The position numbers and the translations under genes are program-made. Positions 19,859 through 28,530 of a stretch of DNA of 64,000 bases are shown piece after piece. The stretch comes from Terribacillus sp. FSL K6-0262 (lineage in GTDB: Bacteria > Bacillota > Bacilli > Bacillales > Amphibacillaceae): positions 868,001-932,000 of the forward strand of contig NZ_CP150277.1 of the NCBI RefSeq assembly GCF_037977385.1, given 5' to 3'. Within the stretch, counting starts at the first letter, position 1; every line of letters starts with the position of its first letter. The notes under the pieces are model-generated. The model worked only from the letters and a program-made list of their open reading frames with translations, did not search any database and was not told the origin of the DNA.

Positions 19859-22750
19859 TCAATTATAGTTTAGCATAGGAAAGTCATGCATTTTCACTGT
19901 CATTCTCTTTAGCAGGCTGCTAGGCTTACTTTCACTGTTCGATAAACATCCCATATCCCCAAACGCTAAAAAGCTGTCTTTGGCGCGAGATACGGCTACG
20001 TTCAATAAGCTTTTATTCGCATCAATAAAGAAACATCCGTCATTGTGACCATAAACAGTTGACATGATGATGATTTTTCTTTCTCCACCTTGAAAAGTAT
20101 GGACAGTTCCAACATCCACAAGCGTCCGTAGCTCTTTCGAAAGCTTGTTCTTGATAACAGAGACTTGTGCCTTGAATGGAGTAATGATACCTACTAGCAT
20201 TTTCTCCTCCTCACCCTGATAGCTTTCCTTGATTGCTGAGAAATTCTCATTTAACCATTCAGCAATTTTACTTGCTTCTTTTTCATTATATCTGCTTCCA
20301 GCTCTTTTTTGAGAATGCGCAGTAGTGACTTGTACGTGCCCTAAAGGCTTTATGGACAAGCTAGCTATCTTATTATCATCATCTAGTGCAGCTTTTCCTC
20401 TTTTAGGCTTTAAATTCCCCTTGTATACCAACCGGTTGCAGTATTCAATTATCTCATCATAACAGCGTCTATGTTCACTTAAGAATAATCCCCTATCGCT
20501 GTATTTTTCATATCTGCAGCTCTTGCATGCCACTTTCATAACACTGGATTCTGATGTATTCAAACCAAGATCACTGAGTTTGTCAAACTCTTCAATTGAA
20601 TTGATGACTCCACTGGAAAGGGCCAAAGAAATATCCAAAGATTTATTAATATTCCATACCGGTTCGATTTGATGGACATCACCAACCACTACAGCTCGTT
20701 TGGCCAAAGAGAAAGAACATGCTGCAATCTCCGGTGAGACCTGCCCCGCTTCATCTACGATCAATAAATCGATGTAATCATATAGATAATGTTCTTTTCC
20801 GTTATCATATGCCAATAACATTTTAGGGAGCTGGTAAAAAGTCATAACGAAACATGGAGATACCATACTCAAGTTCTCATACATCCTTTGAAGAACGTTT
20901 GGAAAGTTTTTTCCTTTCTGATTGTCCGTCAGTCTCCTTGCCTGCAGCCATCGACATTCATAGTAATGGACTGCCAGCCAGAAAGAAGCATACTTAGCAG
21001 TGGTATCCAAGAACTCATTGAGACCACATAATGAATTCATATTTACATCATTTGAACTTACAATCTTTAAATCGACTAACTTTCTAATATAATCCTTATA
21101 TTTTGTTGTAAGATCAATTACTTTGCTCTCCAGGCTCTTTAGATTTTCCATTTCATTTCTTATATCCTGTGTTTTTTTACTATATATAGAAATAATCTCA
21201 TCTTCATTCATTGACTCATTTATATATGTTTCCTCCGGTTGAATGAAGTATCGGATACGATCTTCCTTTCTCTTTTTAAAGTTCGGCAAAAAACCAAACC
21301 ATCGAATCATTTTTGGCAGCTTATTAAAATGAGCTATCCATTCATCGATTCTGGCGCTGATTGCATTATACTGCTCCTCTAACTGAACACGCTGCCTTCC
21401 TAAAATCTCAATGTATGTCTCCATATCGTATTCACTGGTGAATTGTTGATTAAATTCCTCCATTACAGACAAAAGGCTCTCTCTTATTCCGTTAACTTCT
21501 GTAAGTCTCTCCCAAATAGCTGACTCGCATTCCAAAATATCAGTAAACGCTTGTCCGAAATAATCCTTGCAAGCATTCAGCATTTTAGCAGTAGATTCTT
21601 TTATGTTATCTTCACTTTCCAATTTATCGAAAAAATGTTTACCACGCGGATTAGTGAACTGAAATCCCTTTCTTTTTGCTTCTTCCTCCTTACTTATAGA
21701 GGGGAAGTACACAGCAAAGCTATCAACTCCTGTTATCCATCTTGTTTCCAAATCACTTTCCGTCCATTGTTTCTCCATTTTTCCGAACGACTCAATAATA
21801 TTTGTTACTGCTTGATTATTCGTTGACGATGCAACTATCACTGGTGCGGTTTCTTTCTTAATTGCTCGTTCAACAAAAAGATTTGCAACTAATGATTGAA
21901 GCAATGTTGTTTTCCCTGTACCAGGTGGCCCATTTACAGCAAGAATTTCCCCTTCGTCCATTGCATTAAAGTGATGAAGGCATTCCCTTTGTGATGGGGA
22001 TAAAGGGTACTCTCCCCCCATTTGCCCCAGGTGCTTTTTCATATTTGAGGAATTGTCTGCGAGCAAAGGGGTCAATGGAGTTACTTCTTGCTTCATAAAA
22101 TTCTGATATAATATGTGCTGACTGAGATCACTTGTCAATAAATGATCATATAGCTTCAGCAGGGCCGCTGTAGAGTTTATCGTTTCATCTCTGATAATAT
22201 ATATTTTTTCATCCAGTTCCATACCGTTGACCAGATTGGCAGTGATTTTGGTTTTAGTGACTTGTTCATACATATCACAGACAAATGTATAGTATTCTTC
22301 CCAACTCGACATTTTTTTGAGTCTATAAAAATTATCACTGAAAAATTCATCGAAGTCGTTCAGTGATCCAACAGCGATGTCTTGGTCTATTATCGGAGTA
22401 AGATGTTCCCTTGCTATCCAAGGATATTTATTATCAGATGGTTCCAATACCCCCTCAGAAGTAAGCGTTGCTGGAACATAATAGATACCATTTAAATCGT
22501 CCAGTTCATGTTTGTCATACTTTTTTTCCTGGCCATCAAAGATTGTTTTTATAGACTTAACTATAAGTATGACAGGAAGAGTTTGCTGACTGAATTTCTT
22601 TTTATTTTGTAATCTGTCAAAGTGCTTTTTGTCTGTCTTGCCATATTGAATTTCATTGATGGACGCAACTGCAAATTCATTATTTTTAAAATCAATTCTT
22701 AGTTTAGAAGCAATACTATCCCTGAAATACTTTGTCATGTTAAACGTCAT
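19859..22750 (-). CDS. Superfamily 1 (Upf1/DNA2-like) helicase-type ATPase
   Basis: 963 aa. Walker A is NGPPGTGKTTLLQSL (about residue 278), Walker B is IDLLIVDEAGQVSPE, and motif III is VVVGDVHQIEPVW. The C-terminal half holds GIITPFKAQV, the TVHTFQGGERKIIIMS motif V and the VAVSRAKDSFL motif VI. An insert with ERKEDR-rich charged and coiled-coil residues separates the Walker motifs, and the N-terminal 250 residues are not recognised. GGAGGG lies before the ATG at 22750. It is visibly AT-richer than its left neighbours. It lies just outside the island's left attachment site, next to the displaced rlmCD tail. A defence role is possible for such helicases but not shown. Confidence 0.8.
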   Translation of the reverse strand: MTFNMTKYFRDSIASKLRIDFKNNEFAVASINEIQYGKTDKKHFDRLQNKKKFSQQTLPVILIVKSIKTIFDGQEKKYDKHELDDLNGIYYVPATLTSEGVLEPSDNKYPWIAREHLTPIIDQDIAVGSLNDFDEFFSDNFYRLKKMSSWEEYYTFVCDMYEQVTKTKITANLVNGMELDEKIYIIRDETINSTAALLKLYDHLLTSDLSQHILYQNFMKQEVTPLTPLLADNSSNMKKHLGQMGGEYPLSPSQRECLHHFNAMDEGEILAVNGPPGTGKTTLLQSLVANLFVERAIKKETAPVIVASSTNNQAVTNIIESFGKMEKQWTESDLETRWITGVDSFAVYFPSISKEEEAKRKGFQFTNPRGKHFFDKLESEDNIKESTAKMLNACKDYFGQAFTDILECESAIWERLTEVNGIRESLLSVMEEFNQQFTSEYDMETYIEILGRQRVQLEEQYNAISARIDEWIAHFNKLPKMIRWFGFLPNFKKRKEDRIRYFIQPEETYINESMNEDEIISIYSKKTQDIRNEMENLKSLESKVIDLTTKYKDYIRKLVDLKIVSSNDVNMNSLCGLNEFLDTTAKYASFWLAVHYYECRWLQARRLTDNQKGKNFPNVLQRMYENLSMVSPCFVMTFYQLPKMLLAYDNGKEHYLYDYIDLLIVDEAGQVSPEIAACSFSLAKRAVVVGDVHQIEPVWNINKSLDISLALSSGVINSIEEFDKLSDLGLNTSESSVMKVACKSCRYEKYSDRGLFLSEHRRCYDEIIEYCNRLVYKGNLKPKRGKAALDDDNKIASLSIKPLGHVQVTTAHSQKRAGSRYNEKEASKIAEWLNENFSAIKESYQGEEEKMLVGIITPFKAQVSVIKNKLSKELRTLVDVGTVHTFQGGERKIIIMSTVYGHNDGCFFIDANKSLLNVAVSRAKDSFLAFGDMGCLSNSESKPSSLLKRMTVKMHDFPMLNYN

Positions 22751-22977
22751 GTTGTTTGAACCCTCCAATGGAACCCGTACATTCCTAAGTGGTAAATCTA
22801 TACATATATATACTATCGGAAAATTATATCATCTTTTTAATACAAATTATTCCTGACTCATGAATTCAGAAAAAGATACGTTGTTCATCCACTTTATTTA
22901 ATACTGTCTTCATCTAAAAAGAGATATTCCTTATCTGCCTCTTCATAGAAATATGACCCCTATGATGCAAATAAAAA

Positions 22978-23021
22978 AGAAGCTGTGGCTTCCCTTCAAT
23001 AAGTGGAAGTCATCAGCTTCT
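22978..23021 (-). terminator. Displaced terminator of the ancestral rlmCD gene
   Basis: AGAAGCTG (22978-22985) pairs with CAGCTTCT (23014-23021) with inner TTCC/GGAA pairs. On the minus strand it is followed by TTTTTTAT. It sits 15 bases after the displaced rlmCD stop codon and has no other minus-strand gene to serve. Confidence 0.75.
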
Positions 23022-23035
23022 GACAAAGCTATTTA

Positions 23036-23071
23036 TTAATTTAGAGATAACACTGCCACGCACTCCACATG
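23036..23071 (-). pseudogene. Displaced original 3' end of rlmCD
   Basis: Read on the minus strand, codons give HVEC then VAVLSLN and a TAA stop at 23036-23038. HVEC is exactly the C-terminal motif of the intact rlmCD gene at 48.4 kb, whose own tail is CALIELIK. The conserved HVExxxxL pattern ends RumA/RlmCD-type methyltransferases. The simplest reading is that the island recombined within this motif, leaving the chromosomal tail here and giving rlmCD a new one. Confidence 0.75.
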
Positions 23072-23081
23072 TGTAGAGTGC
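23060..23081. repeat. Left attachment site (attL) of the serine-recombinase island
   Basis: GCACTCCACATG (23060-23071) is a direct repeat of 48414-48425. Together with the following bases it forms a 22-bp dyad, GCACTCCACA-TG-TGTAGAGTGC, with one mismatched pair. The dyad is centred on the dinucleotide TG (23070-23071). A central dinucleotide within a short dyad is what large serine integrases use for strand exchange. Confidence 0.75.
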
Positions 23082-23102
23082 CGACGGTAGGAAATTAACA
23101 CT

Positions 23103-23117
23103 ATGAGATGTAGTAGT
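23103..23117. repeat. Left copy of a 15-bp inverted repeat shared with the recombinase upstream region
   Basis: ATGAGATGTAGTAGT is the exact reverse complement of 46877-46891. Similarity extends further with a 2-base gap (AAGGTRAAC before the shared word). It lies 32 bases inside attL. In the right copy the word is part of the dyad CTACAT-CTC-ATGTAG; here the dyad is imperfect (CACTAT-GAG-ATGTAG). Confidence 0.6.
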
Positions 23118-23159
23118 TTACCTTTTATATCTTTAACATTTCATCCCAGATTAACTTGT

Positions 23160-26100
23160 TTACTCAAAACGTTCATTTCTTTGCCTTTCCATTTTCAATT
23201 CATTTTCTCTTTCCAAACGAATAGTTTCTTTAAATTTTTCTTCTTCTTCAGTTGCCCATTCTGCAATTAGCAAATTACTATGGTTTTTTAATGCTGTAAT
23301 TAAACACAGGCAACTTTGTAACCTATCTGCAAGGGAACCCCACCATGTTCTTGGGTAAAATGATTTTCTAAATATATTTAATATCACCACTGGATCATAA
23401 TAATTATCCATTATCCACAAAGCTAAAGGGGTCCACTCCAAGATATTGTCCTTCTCAACTTGTTGATAAGGCCTTATAGCAGATGCAATAACAGGATAAC
23501 GTGTTTTGGGATTGACTTCACACCATTTTTTAATAATTTCCTCATTTATATAGGAAAGAGCTTTCCCTTCTCTAGAAAGTGCTTCGATTAACCAACCATC
23601 CACTTTTTGCTCCCTACCTAAAAATTCATTAAGGAATACTTCAGGCTGTGTCTTAGATAAAGAAGACAGAACACTTTGATAATCCGATGGGAAAATTTCA
23701 AAGTTTATGTATCCACCTGCAAGCTTTTCACACAATATCTTAGCGCTTTCTTTTCCAGATTCCCCCTTAAAACAAATTTGAACAATTTCTGATAATTCAT
23801 AATCTAATTGGTCTTTCTTATTATTTTCTCTTGAAAATTGATATTTTAACAATAGGTCTTGGCTGACATATGATATACAATCACTAATTATCGTGTCTTT
23901 AGAAATACCATGTATTCTCATATTTAATATCTCAATGGCTACTTCTAGTCCATTTTCTTTTAGTGATATTAACCCTAATAATTCTGCAAGATCTTCATCA
24001 CTTATAGTTTCATGAACTCTACCGTATGCAATATTTTGATATTGCCATATAGGAGCTTCTCCATACTCAAGTGATTTTCTTAATCTGGTTACACCAAGAG
24101 AATTAATTTTTATACTTATTTGTAATAATGGAAATATAGAAGCTAGAATTGGATCCGTTACGGATTGATCCAGTATTTTTTCTGTAAGGGCTAAATCAAT
24201 TTCCGCTAATCTATTTAAAAAACCACGGAGTACTTGATAGTTACGTTTCGAATCATCTATATAGGATAACTTATCATAAAAATCAATCCATGTTTCCTCA
24301 TGATTGATAGATCCGTCTGCTATTCCTTGTCCAAGACTAAATAGTCCAGGACCATCATTTCCCAAAATTTCAGGCAATAATTCACTTAAAATTTCTTCTT
24401 GGGAACCAACCTCTCTCCCAAGTAATTGAATTTTCTGCTCTACAGTTGTATATCCATCATTATCTATATCACTAACAGCATCAACCAAATCATAAATGCT
24501 TCTTCCTGACAATGAATAAAATTTCGCTTGTCCAATTAAAGAGTTCGGCTCCAATTGCAATTTTAAATCATTTAACCTTTCGTATATCTCTGGCTCCATT
24601 TCCTTGCCATCAAATCTCATGGTTGTTCTTACGGCTAACCATCCTTCTTTCCAAGATCCTTTTGAAGAAATTATTTCTGAGGCTTTTTCAAGTTCATCAT
24701 ACATTCCTGCATTTACCCAAAGTTCTCTAAACTTTGATGCTATTAATTCTTTTACTTTAAAAGCAAACGGGCTTTCCGATATTGCCACCTTAAGTGAGTA
24801 GTCAATAAACAATTTGTACCATGTATGTATTTCGGATTTGTTTTTGGGTCTATACCCAAAATTCCTAGGTCGAGCTCCAAATTCAAAGCTGTATGAGGAG
24901 CTAAAATGAGTTGATTTTAGAGCTGCATCTAACAAAGAAATTCCTAAATCCACTTCAGCTTCTATATGTGATTCTACTAATTTCTTAATAATACTTAATC
25001 TTTGGTCTGCTGTTGCATGTGTTCCGGAAAGATAAATATAAAAAAGAGATTTTAGTAAATTTCTTATTGAATTTACATTTTCATTTGGTTTCTCTGATAG
25101 CGCAAATTTAGAAAGTAAATTCGTTGATCGAATAAATAAATGTTTATCATAGGCTAATGATCTAAGAAGACTTGTATATTCATTATAAAAAACATTATCT
25201 CGAGTAAAAAATGTATTAGCTCTACTGGTTTCAAGAACTCTTTCCATAGCAGAAAGTGTTAGTTCAGGAGTTAAGGGAGCAACATTTCTAAACAGTGTTA
25301 CTCCCAATTCATTAAGATTACTTACATCTCCAAATAGCCCATCTTCCTTCAACCATCTTTTAGAAATTTCTATAGCTTCTTCACTTTCATGTAAATAACT
25401 TAATCTTCTTGAAAATGATTTTAAAAGTCTTTCAGACCCACCATTTTCAAATACACTACATATTTTTTCAATCGGTATGTTTTCAAGAGCTCTCCGAGCC
25501 AGTTTATTAGCAATTGCATGAGGTAGAACTGCTCGCCACACACTACGCTTTTGAACAAGATCCCGTCGCATTAACTCACTTACATTACGATACATTTCTT
25601 GAACATTCATACCAACTAAATCACTTAGCAGTTCTAATTCTTCATTCTCTGAGAGTTGTATATTAAATGAGTAAACCAATGAGCAGGCCTCTGCTGCTCT
25701 TAATAGTGACTTACTTGGCTCATTTCGTTGTTGGAATAGTCGAATAAATAAGTCACTATCTTTTAACTGCGATAAATTATCTCCACGTTTTACTGTGTTC
25801 CCTAAGGCAATTGCAATTCTAGCATTTCCTCCAGAAAAATTTGCAATACTCCGTGCATCTATTTCTGTTATATGACTAAATCTTTTTAATATGACTTTTT
25901 CAATTAATTCGGTTGACGCTGGTTCTAAACGAAAAACTTCGGTCTCTTCTGGTTGGTCATCTTTAACATCATATTCAATAGTTATTAAACTTACTAAGCT
26001 ATTTGGTTTCGAACATATAAGCCCCAATCGCCTATGCAAATCTGGCGGACAATTATCTACCGCAAGAATAAATCGAGATTTTAGAGCAACTAGTCTCTCA

Positions 26101-26954
26101 GCAAAATTAATAGGGTCTGGGTTAGGACTGTCACTAATATCTGTATAAATTACTATTGATTTATTTAAAGGGTTCTCCCCTATTCGTTCATCAAATAATG
26201 CTTGTAGCAATCTTGTTTTTCCTACTCCTGAAAGACCTACTAAACGAACTGAGGATGCAGATCTCTGAAGAATGCTTCGTATTTCGTTTATTCCATCACA
26301 TGCTGATAATCCTTCTGAATAGGATTTTGGTTCGCAAAATAAGCGAACATGTTTATCTAACATATACTCCTCTTCAATTCCCAATGGGCAATTTGCCCAA
26401 TTCTCATATGTTCTCCATCCCTGAATTGGTCTTCCTATTTTTTCTCTTACCCAAAGAACCAAGGCCGGGTGGCTACGAACCCAACCAGCAATCCGTTCTC
26501 GATCATAGAAATCTACTTTAATGTCAGTATAATTCGGGTAGTCAGACAATGCATCTAACATTGCTTCCTTTCGATCTCTAAGAGCAGAATCAGCAGTTGA
26601 GCCTTGGCTACTAACAATAATATAAGCCCCCTTGGAATCTACTAAATCTTTTATTACCTGTCTAATCTTACCCTTGGGTCGCATTTCATTTATAATTTCC
26701 GCTCTTGGCATATCCGGTTTTTTTACTTGAAAGCCTGTTTTAGATCTTGGAATAAAACTATCAGTATGTAGAGGAGATAAAAGGTCAACCCTGACATCAA
26801 TACCGCCATCTTTTGCGTTTTGATGTCCTCCCCATGTTATACCTGCTGTTGGTAAACCATAAGTACGTAGTTCAGATTCACAGAGAAGACCGATTAGAGC
26901 CCTTAAATCGCTATCACTTAATTCGCTTATATCTTTACCATTAATTTCCAGCAT
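23160..26954 (-). CDS. Nuclease-STAND-like ATPase with PD-(D/E)xK-type N-terminus, candidate anti-phage protein
   Basis: 1264 aa. At residues 40-80 the pattern WGGHQNAKDGGIDVRV ... GFQVKK reads as the acidic and Q-x-K parts of a restriction-endonuclease-like core. A P-loop GLSGVGKT follows near residue 240, then a Walker B-like FILAVDN near 295, and the remaining 800-900 residues are helical and repeat-like. Nuclease, STAND NTPase, then a long sensor is the architecture of Avs-type antiviral ATPases, which I infer here from domain order, not homology search. AAGGAGG precedes the ATG at 26954; the GTG at 26975 overlaps that ribosome site. It is the first gene inside attL, in an island that also carries BREX. 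It might instead be an uncharacterised NTPase family. Confidence 0.65.
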   Translation of the reverse strand: MLEINGKDISELSDSDLRALIGLLCESELRTYGLPTAGITWGGHQNAKDGGIDVRVDLLSPLHTDSFIPRSKTGFQVKKPDMPRAEIINEMRPKGKIRQVIKDLVDSKGAYIIVSSQGSTADSALRDRKEAMLDALSDYPNYTDIKVDFYDRERIAGWVRSHPALVLWVREKIGRPIQGWRTYENWANCPLGIEEEYMLDKHVRLFCEPKSYSEGLSACDGINEIRSILQRSASSVRLVGLSGVGKTRLLQALFDERIGENPLNKSIVIYTDISDSPNPDPINFAERLVALKSRFILAVDNCPPDLHRRLGLICSKPNSLVSLITIEYDVKDDQPEETEVFRLEPASTELIEKVILKRFSHITEIDARSIANFSGGNARIAIALGNTVKRGDNLSQLKDSDLFIRLFQQRNEPSKSLLRAAEACSLVYSFNIQLSENEELELLSDLVGMNVQEMYRNVSELMRRDLVQKRSVWRAVLPHAIANKLARRALENIPIEKICSVFENGGSERLLKSFSRRLSYLHESEEAIEISKRWLKEDGLFGDVSNLNELGVTLFRNVAPLTPELTLSAMERVLETSRANTFFTRDNVFYNEYTSLLRSLAYDKHLFIRSTNLLSKFALSEKPNENVNSIRNLLKSLFYIYLSGTHATADQRLSIIKKLVESHIEAEVDLGISLLDAALKSTHFSSSYSFEFGARPRNFGYRPKNKSEIHTWYKLFIDYSLKVAISESPFAFKVKELIASKFRELWVNAGMYDELEKASEIISSKGSWKEGWLAVRTTMRFDGKEMEPEIYERLNDLKLQLEPNSLIGQAKFYSLSGRSIYDLVDAVSDIDNDGYTTVEQKIQLLGREVGSQEEILSELLPEILGNDGPGLFSLGQGIADGSINHEETWIDFYDKLSYIDDSKRNYQVLRGFLNRLAEIDLALTEKILDQSVTDPILASIFPLLQISIKINSLGVTRLRKSLEYGEAPIWQYQNIAYGRVHETISDEDLAELLGLISLKENGLEVAIEILNMRIHGISKDTIISDCISYVSQDLLLKYQFSRENNKKDQLDYELSEIVQICFKGESGKESAKILCEKLAGGYINFEIFPSDYQSVLSSLSKTQPEVFLNEFLGREQKVDGWLIEALSREGKALSYINEEIIKKWCEVNPKTRYPVIASAIRPYQQVEKDNILEWTPLALWIMDNYYDPVVILNIFRKSFYPRTWWGSLADRLQSCLCLITALKNHSNLLIAEWATEEEEKFKETIRLERENELKMERQRNERFE

Positions 26955-27865
26955 ATTACCTACAGCCTCCTTCACCTAAATAAAAAGGAAATTCGCCTAT
27001 AAATATTTTACAATAATAACAAAAAAAACCTATCTTTTTGTTGAAAGAAACGGGGTTGCCTAATTGAGCTAAGTTAATATTAACTAAAATATATCAATTA
27101 TTAATTTTATCGATTCGTTCTGTATCTACCTTCAAACTATATCTCAACTAACTAGTTTTACAAATTATCTCTTAACTCCATTTAACAACTACACTACTTA
27201 AGAGAGAATAAAATTATCTAAGGTTAGCATAAAATGTATTTTCTTAATTTACTGGCGGGGATAGAAATTTTTCTTCTCCTAATTGTTCGATTATGTAGTC
27301 CTTTGTTAAATCACCTTTTTAAGTCTAATTATAATAATCTTTCCTTATCAAGCAGGTTATAAGTGGCCTTATCCAGATACATTACATTCTAATTACCCAA
27401 TCAATTTTAGCTCAAAGATAACTTGTGATTAAAAGGAGAGATCAATTCGATAAAATGAAAACAGACCCCTTTAAAGTAAGGAGTCTGTTTCTATGGTGAA
27501 GAGCCACCACACTTCTTGGAAGATAATTATACCATTGTGTATCTTTTATTAAAAGTAAAATTTATACAAATAAAATTATATTTATTACCATAAAATATTT
27601 TCGAACATTTTCTCCTTTTAGTGATTTATAAAATTGTAATGTCTTTCATATAAATTGAATAAAAGTACTATTTCATGTATAAATACACAGAGTAAATCCT
27701 TTTATAACAGGGTAAATACGTGTGTAAAAGTAATAGAAATTCTTGTTCAATGTAATGTACTACTCTTTTATACTAATTTATATATGACATTATAACACTT
27801 ACATCATTACAACAATTATTTAATAAGGATTTGAAAATAAGAATAAAACCTTAGGAGGTTAGAAC
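26955..27865. other. 911-bp AT-rich gap with an orphan hairpin
   Basis: No supported gene. It holds the leader of the STAND gene on the minus strand, a strong hairpin at 27459-27490, and short AT-rich tracts. Near 27679-27735, TAAATAC-type words recur and might be operator or iteron remnants, but I cannot show this. It could be residue of deleted island genes. Confidence 0.5.
27459..27490. terminator. Orphan terminator-like hairpin inside the island
   Basis: AAACAGAC pairs with GTCTGTTT, with inner CCTT/AAGG pairs. T-rich sequence follows on the minus strand. No gene on that strand ends here, so it may be the leftover of a lost gene or protect against read-through. Confidence 0.5.
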
Positions 27866-28165
27866 ATGAAAAACCAAAAGCAAAAATCTAAAGAATCAGT
27901 TCTAAATTTGATTTATAATTTTAAAAACTTACATGATAAAATAAGAGCACCTATTTATAAAAATAGTGCTTCAACTCTATCGGACAAAGATTACCTAACG
28001 TGGCACAACCTTATAGTAGAAATTACCAGCCTTAATAGAATAGGTCTCTTCGAAAAATTTGATTTTTTAACAAATAAAATAGATATAAATAATATTATTA
28101 AATTAGCTAAAGAATTTGGAGGTACTCGATCATTTCTACTTTTAACACATAAGGGAATAAAATAA
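27866..28165 (+). CDS. Small island protein of unknown function
   Basis: 99 aa, basic and Asn/Lys rich, no transmembrane segment. A textbook AGGAGG ribosome site lies eight bases before the ATG, and a rho-independent terminator follows the stop by 20 bases, so it is a real single-gene transcript. It resembles no family I know. It is located upstream of the Rep module; a regulatory or accessory role is possible by position only. Confidence 0.6.
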   Translation: MKNQKQKSKESVLNLIYNFKNLHDKIRAPIYKNSASTLSDKDYLTWHNLIVEITSLNRIGLFEKFDFLTNKIDINNIIKLAKEFGGTRSFLLLTHKGIK

Positions 28166-28186
28166 TGAATAAGTAATTTTAGCGAG

Positions 28187-28208
28187 CCATTCCTCTACTC
28201 AGGAGTGG
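28187..28208 (+). terminator. Terminator after the 99-aa gene
   Basis: CCATTCCT pairs with AGGAGTGG (one G-T pair) across six bases, followed by TTTTT. Confidence 0.75.
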
Positions 28209-28530
28209 TTTTTCACTGTTTAGACACTTTACACCTATATAAAATAATCTTAATTATCAAATAAATCATTTTACTAAAGATAATTGGAGGAATTTGAAGG
28301 AATAATCCAATCACTTCTAGGTAACAACTCCGTAATTTCTGTTATCGTTTCTATCCTTAATTTAGAGCTCCACAGTTGAATTGTCTACAAAACTTCCTCA
28401 AAGATAAAATATAATTACGAACTATAACACCGGTGTACTAAAGTTCATAAAAGATATCTTAAACAAATTAACTTGATAAATAGTGATTAATTTGACGAAA
28501 AACCTTAACTTTCAACCGGAGGAAATTCTT
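28209..28530. promoter_or_regulatory. Rep upstream region, candidate origin or operator
   Basis: No gene is seen. At 28419-28446 GAACT and AGTTC are inverted around a 10-bp palindrome ACACCGGTGT (28427-28436), about 85 bases before the Rep start. HUH initiators nick at hairpins near their own genes, so this is a candidate origin; it could equally be an operator. GGAGG at 28518 is the Rep ribosome site. Confidence 0.35.

Larger units (their letters stand above)
22751..23159. other. Gap holding the left boundary of the integrated island
   Basis: No complete gene. From left to right it contains an AT-rich helicase leader, the displaced rlmCD terminator (22978-23021), the displaced rlmCD last codons and stop (23036-23071), the left attachment site (23060-23081), and an island-side copy of a 15-bp word shared with the recombinase upstream region (23103-23117). 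Confidence 0.75.

Noticed and set aside
27456-27500. 14-codon ORF (MKTDPFKVRSLFLW) as a leader peptide
   Set aside because: It is formed mostly by the two arms of the 27459-27490 hairpin, the AGGAG is too far upstream, and no gene follows within range.
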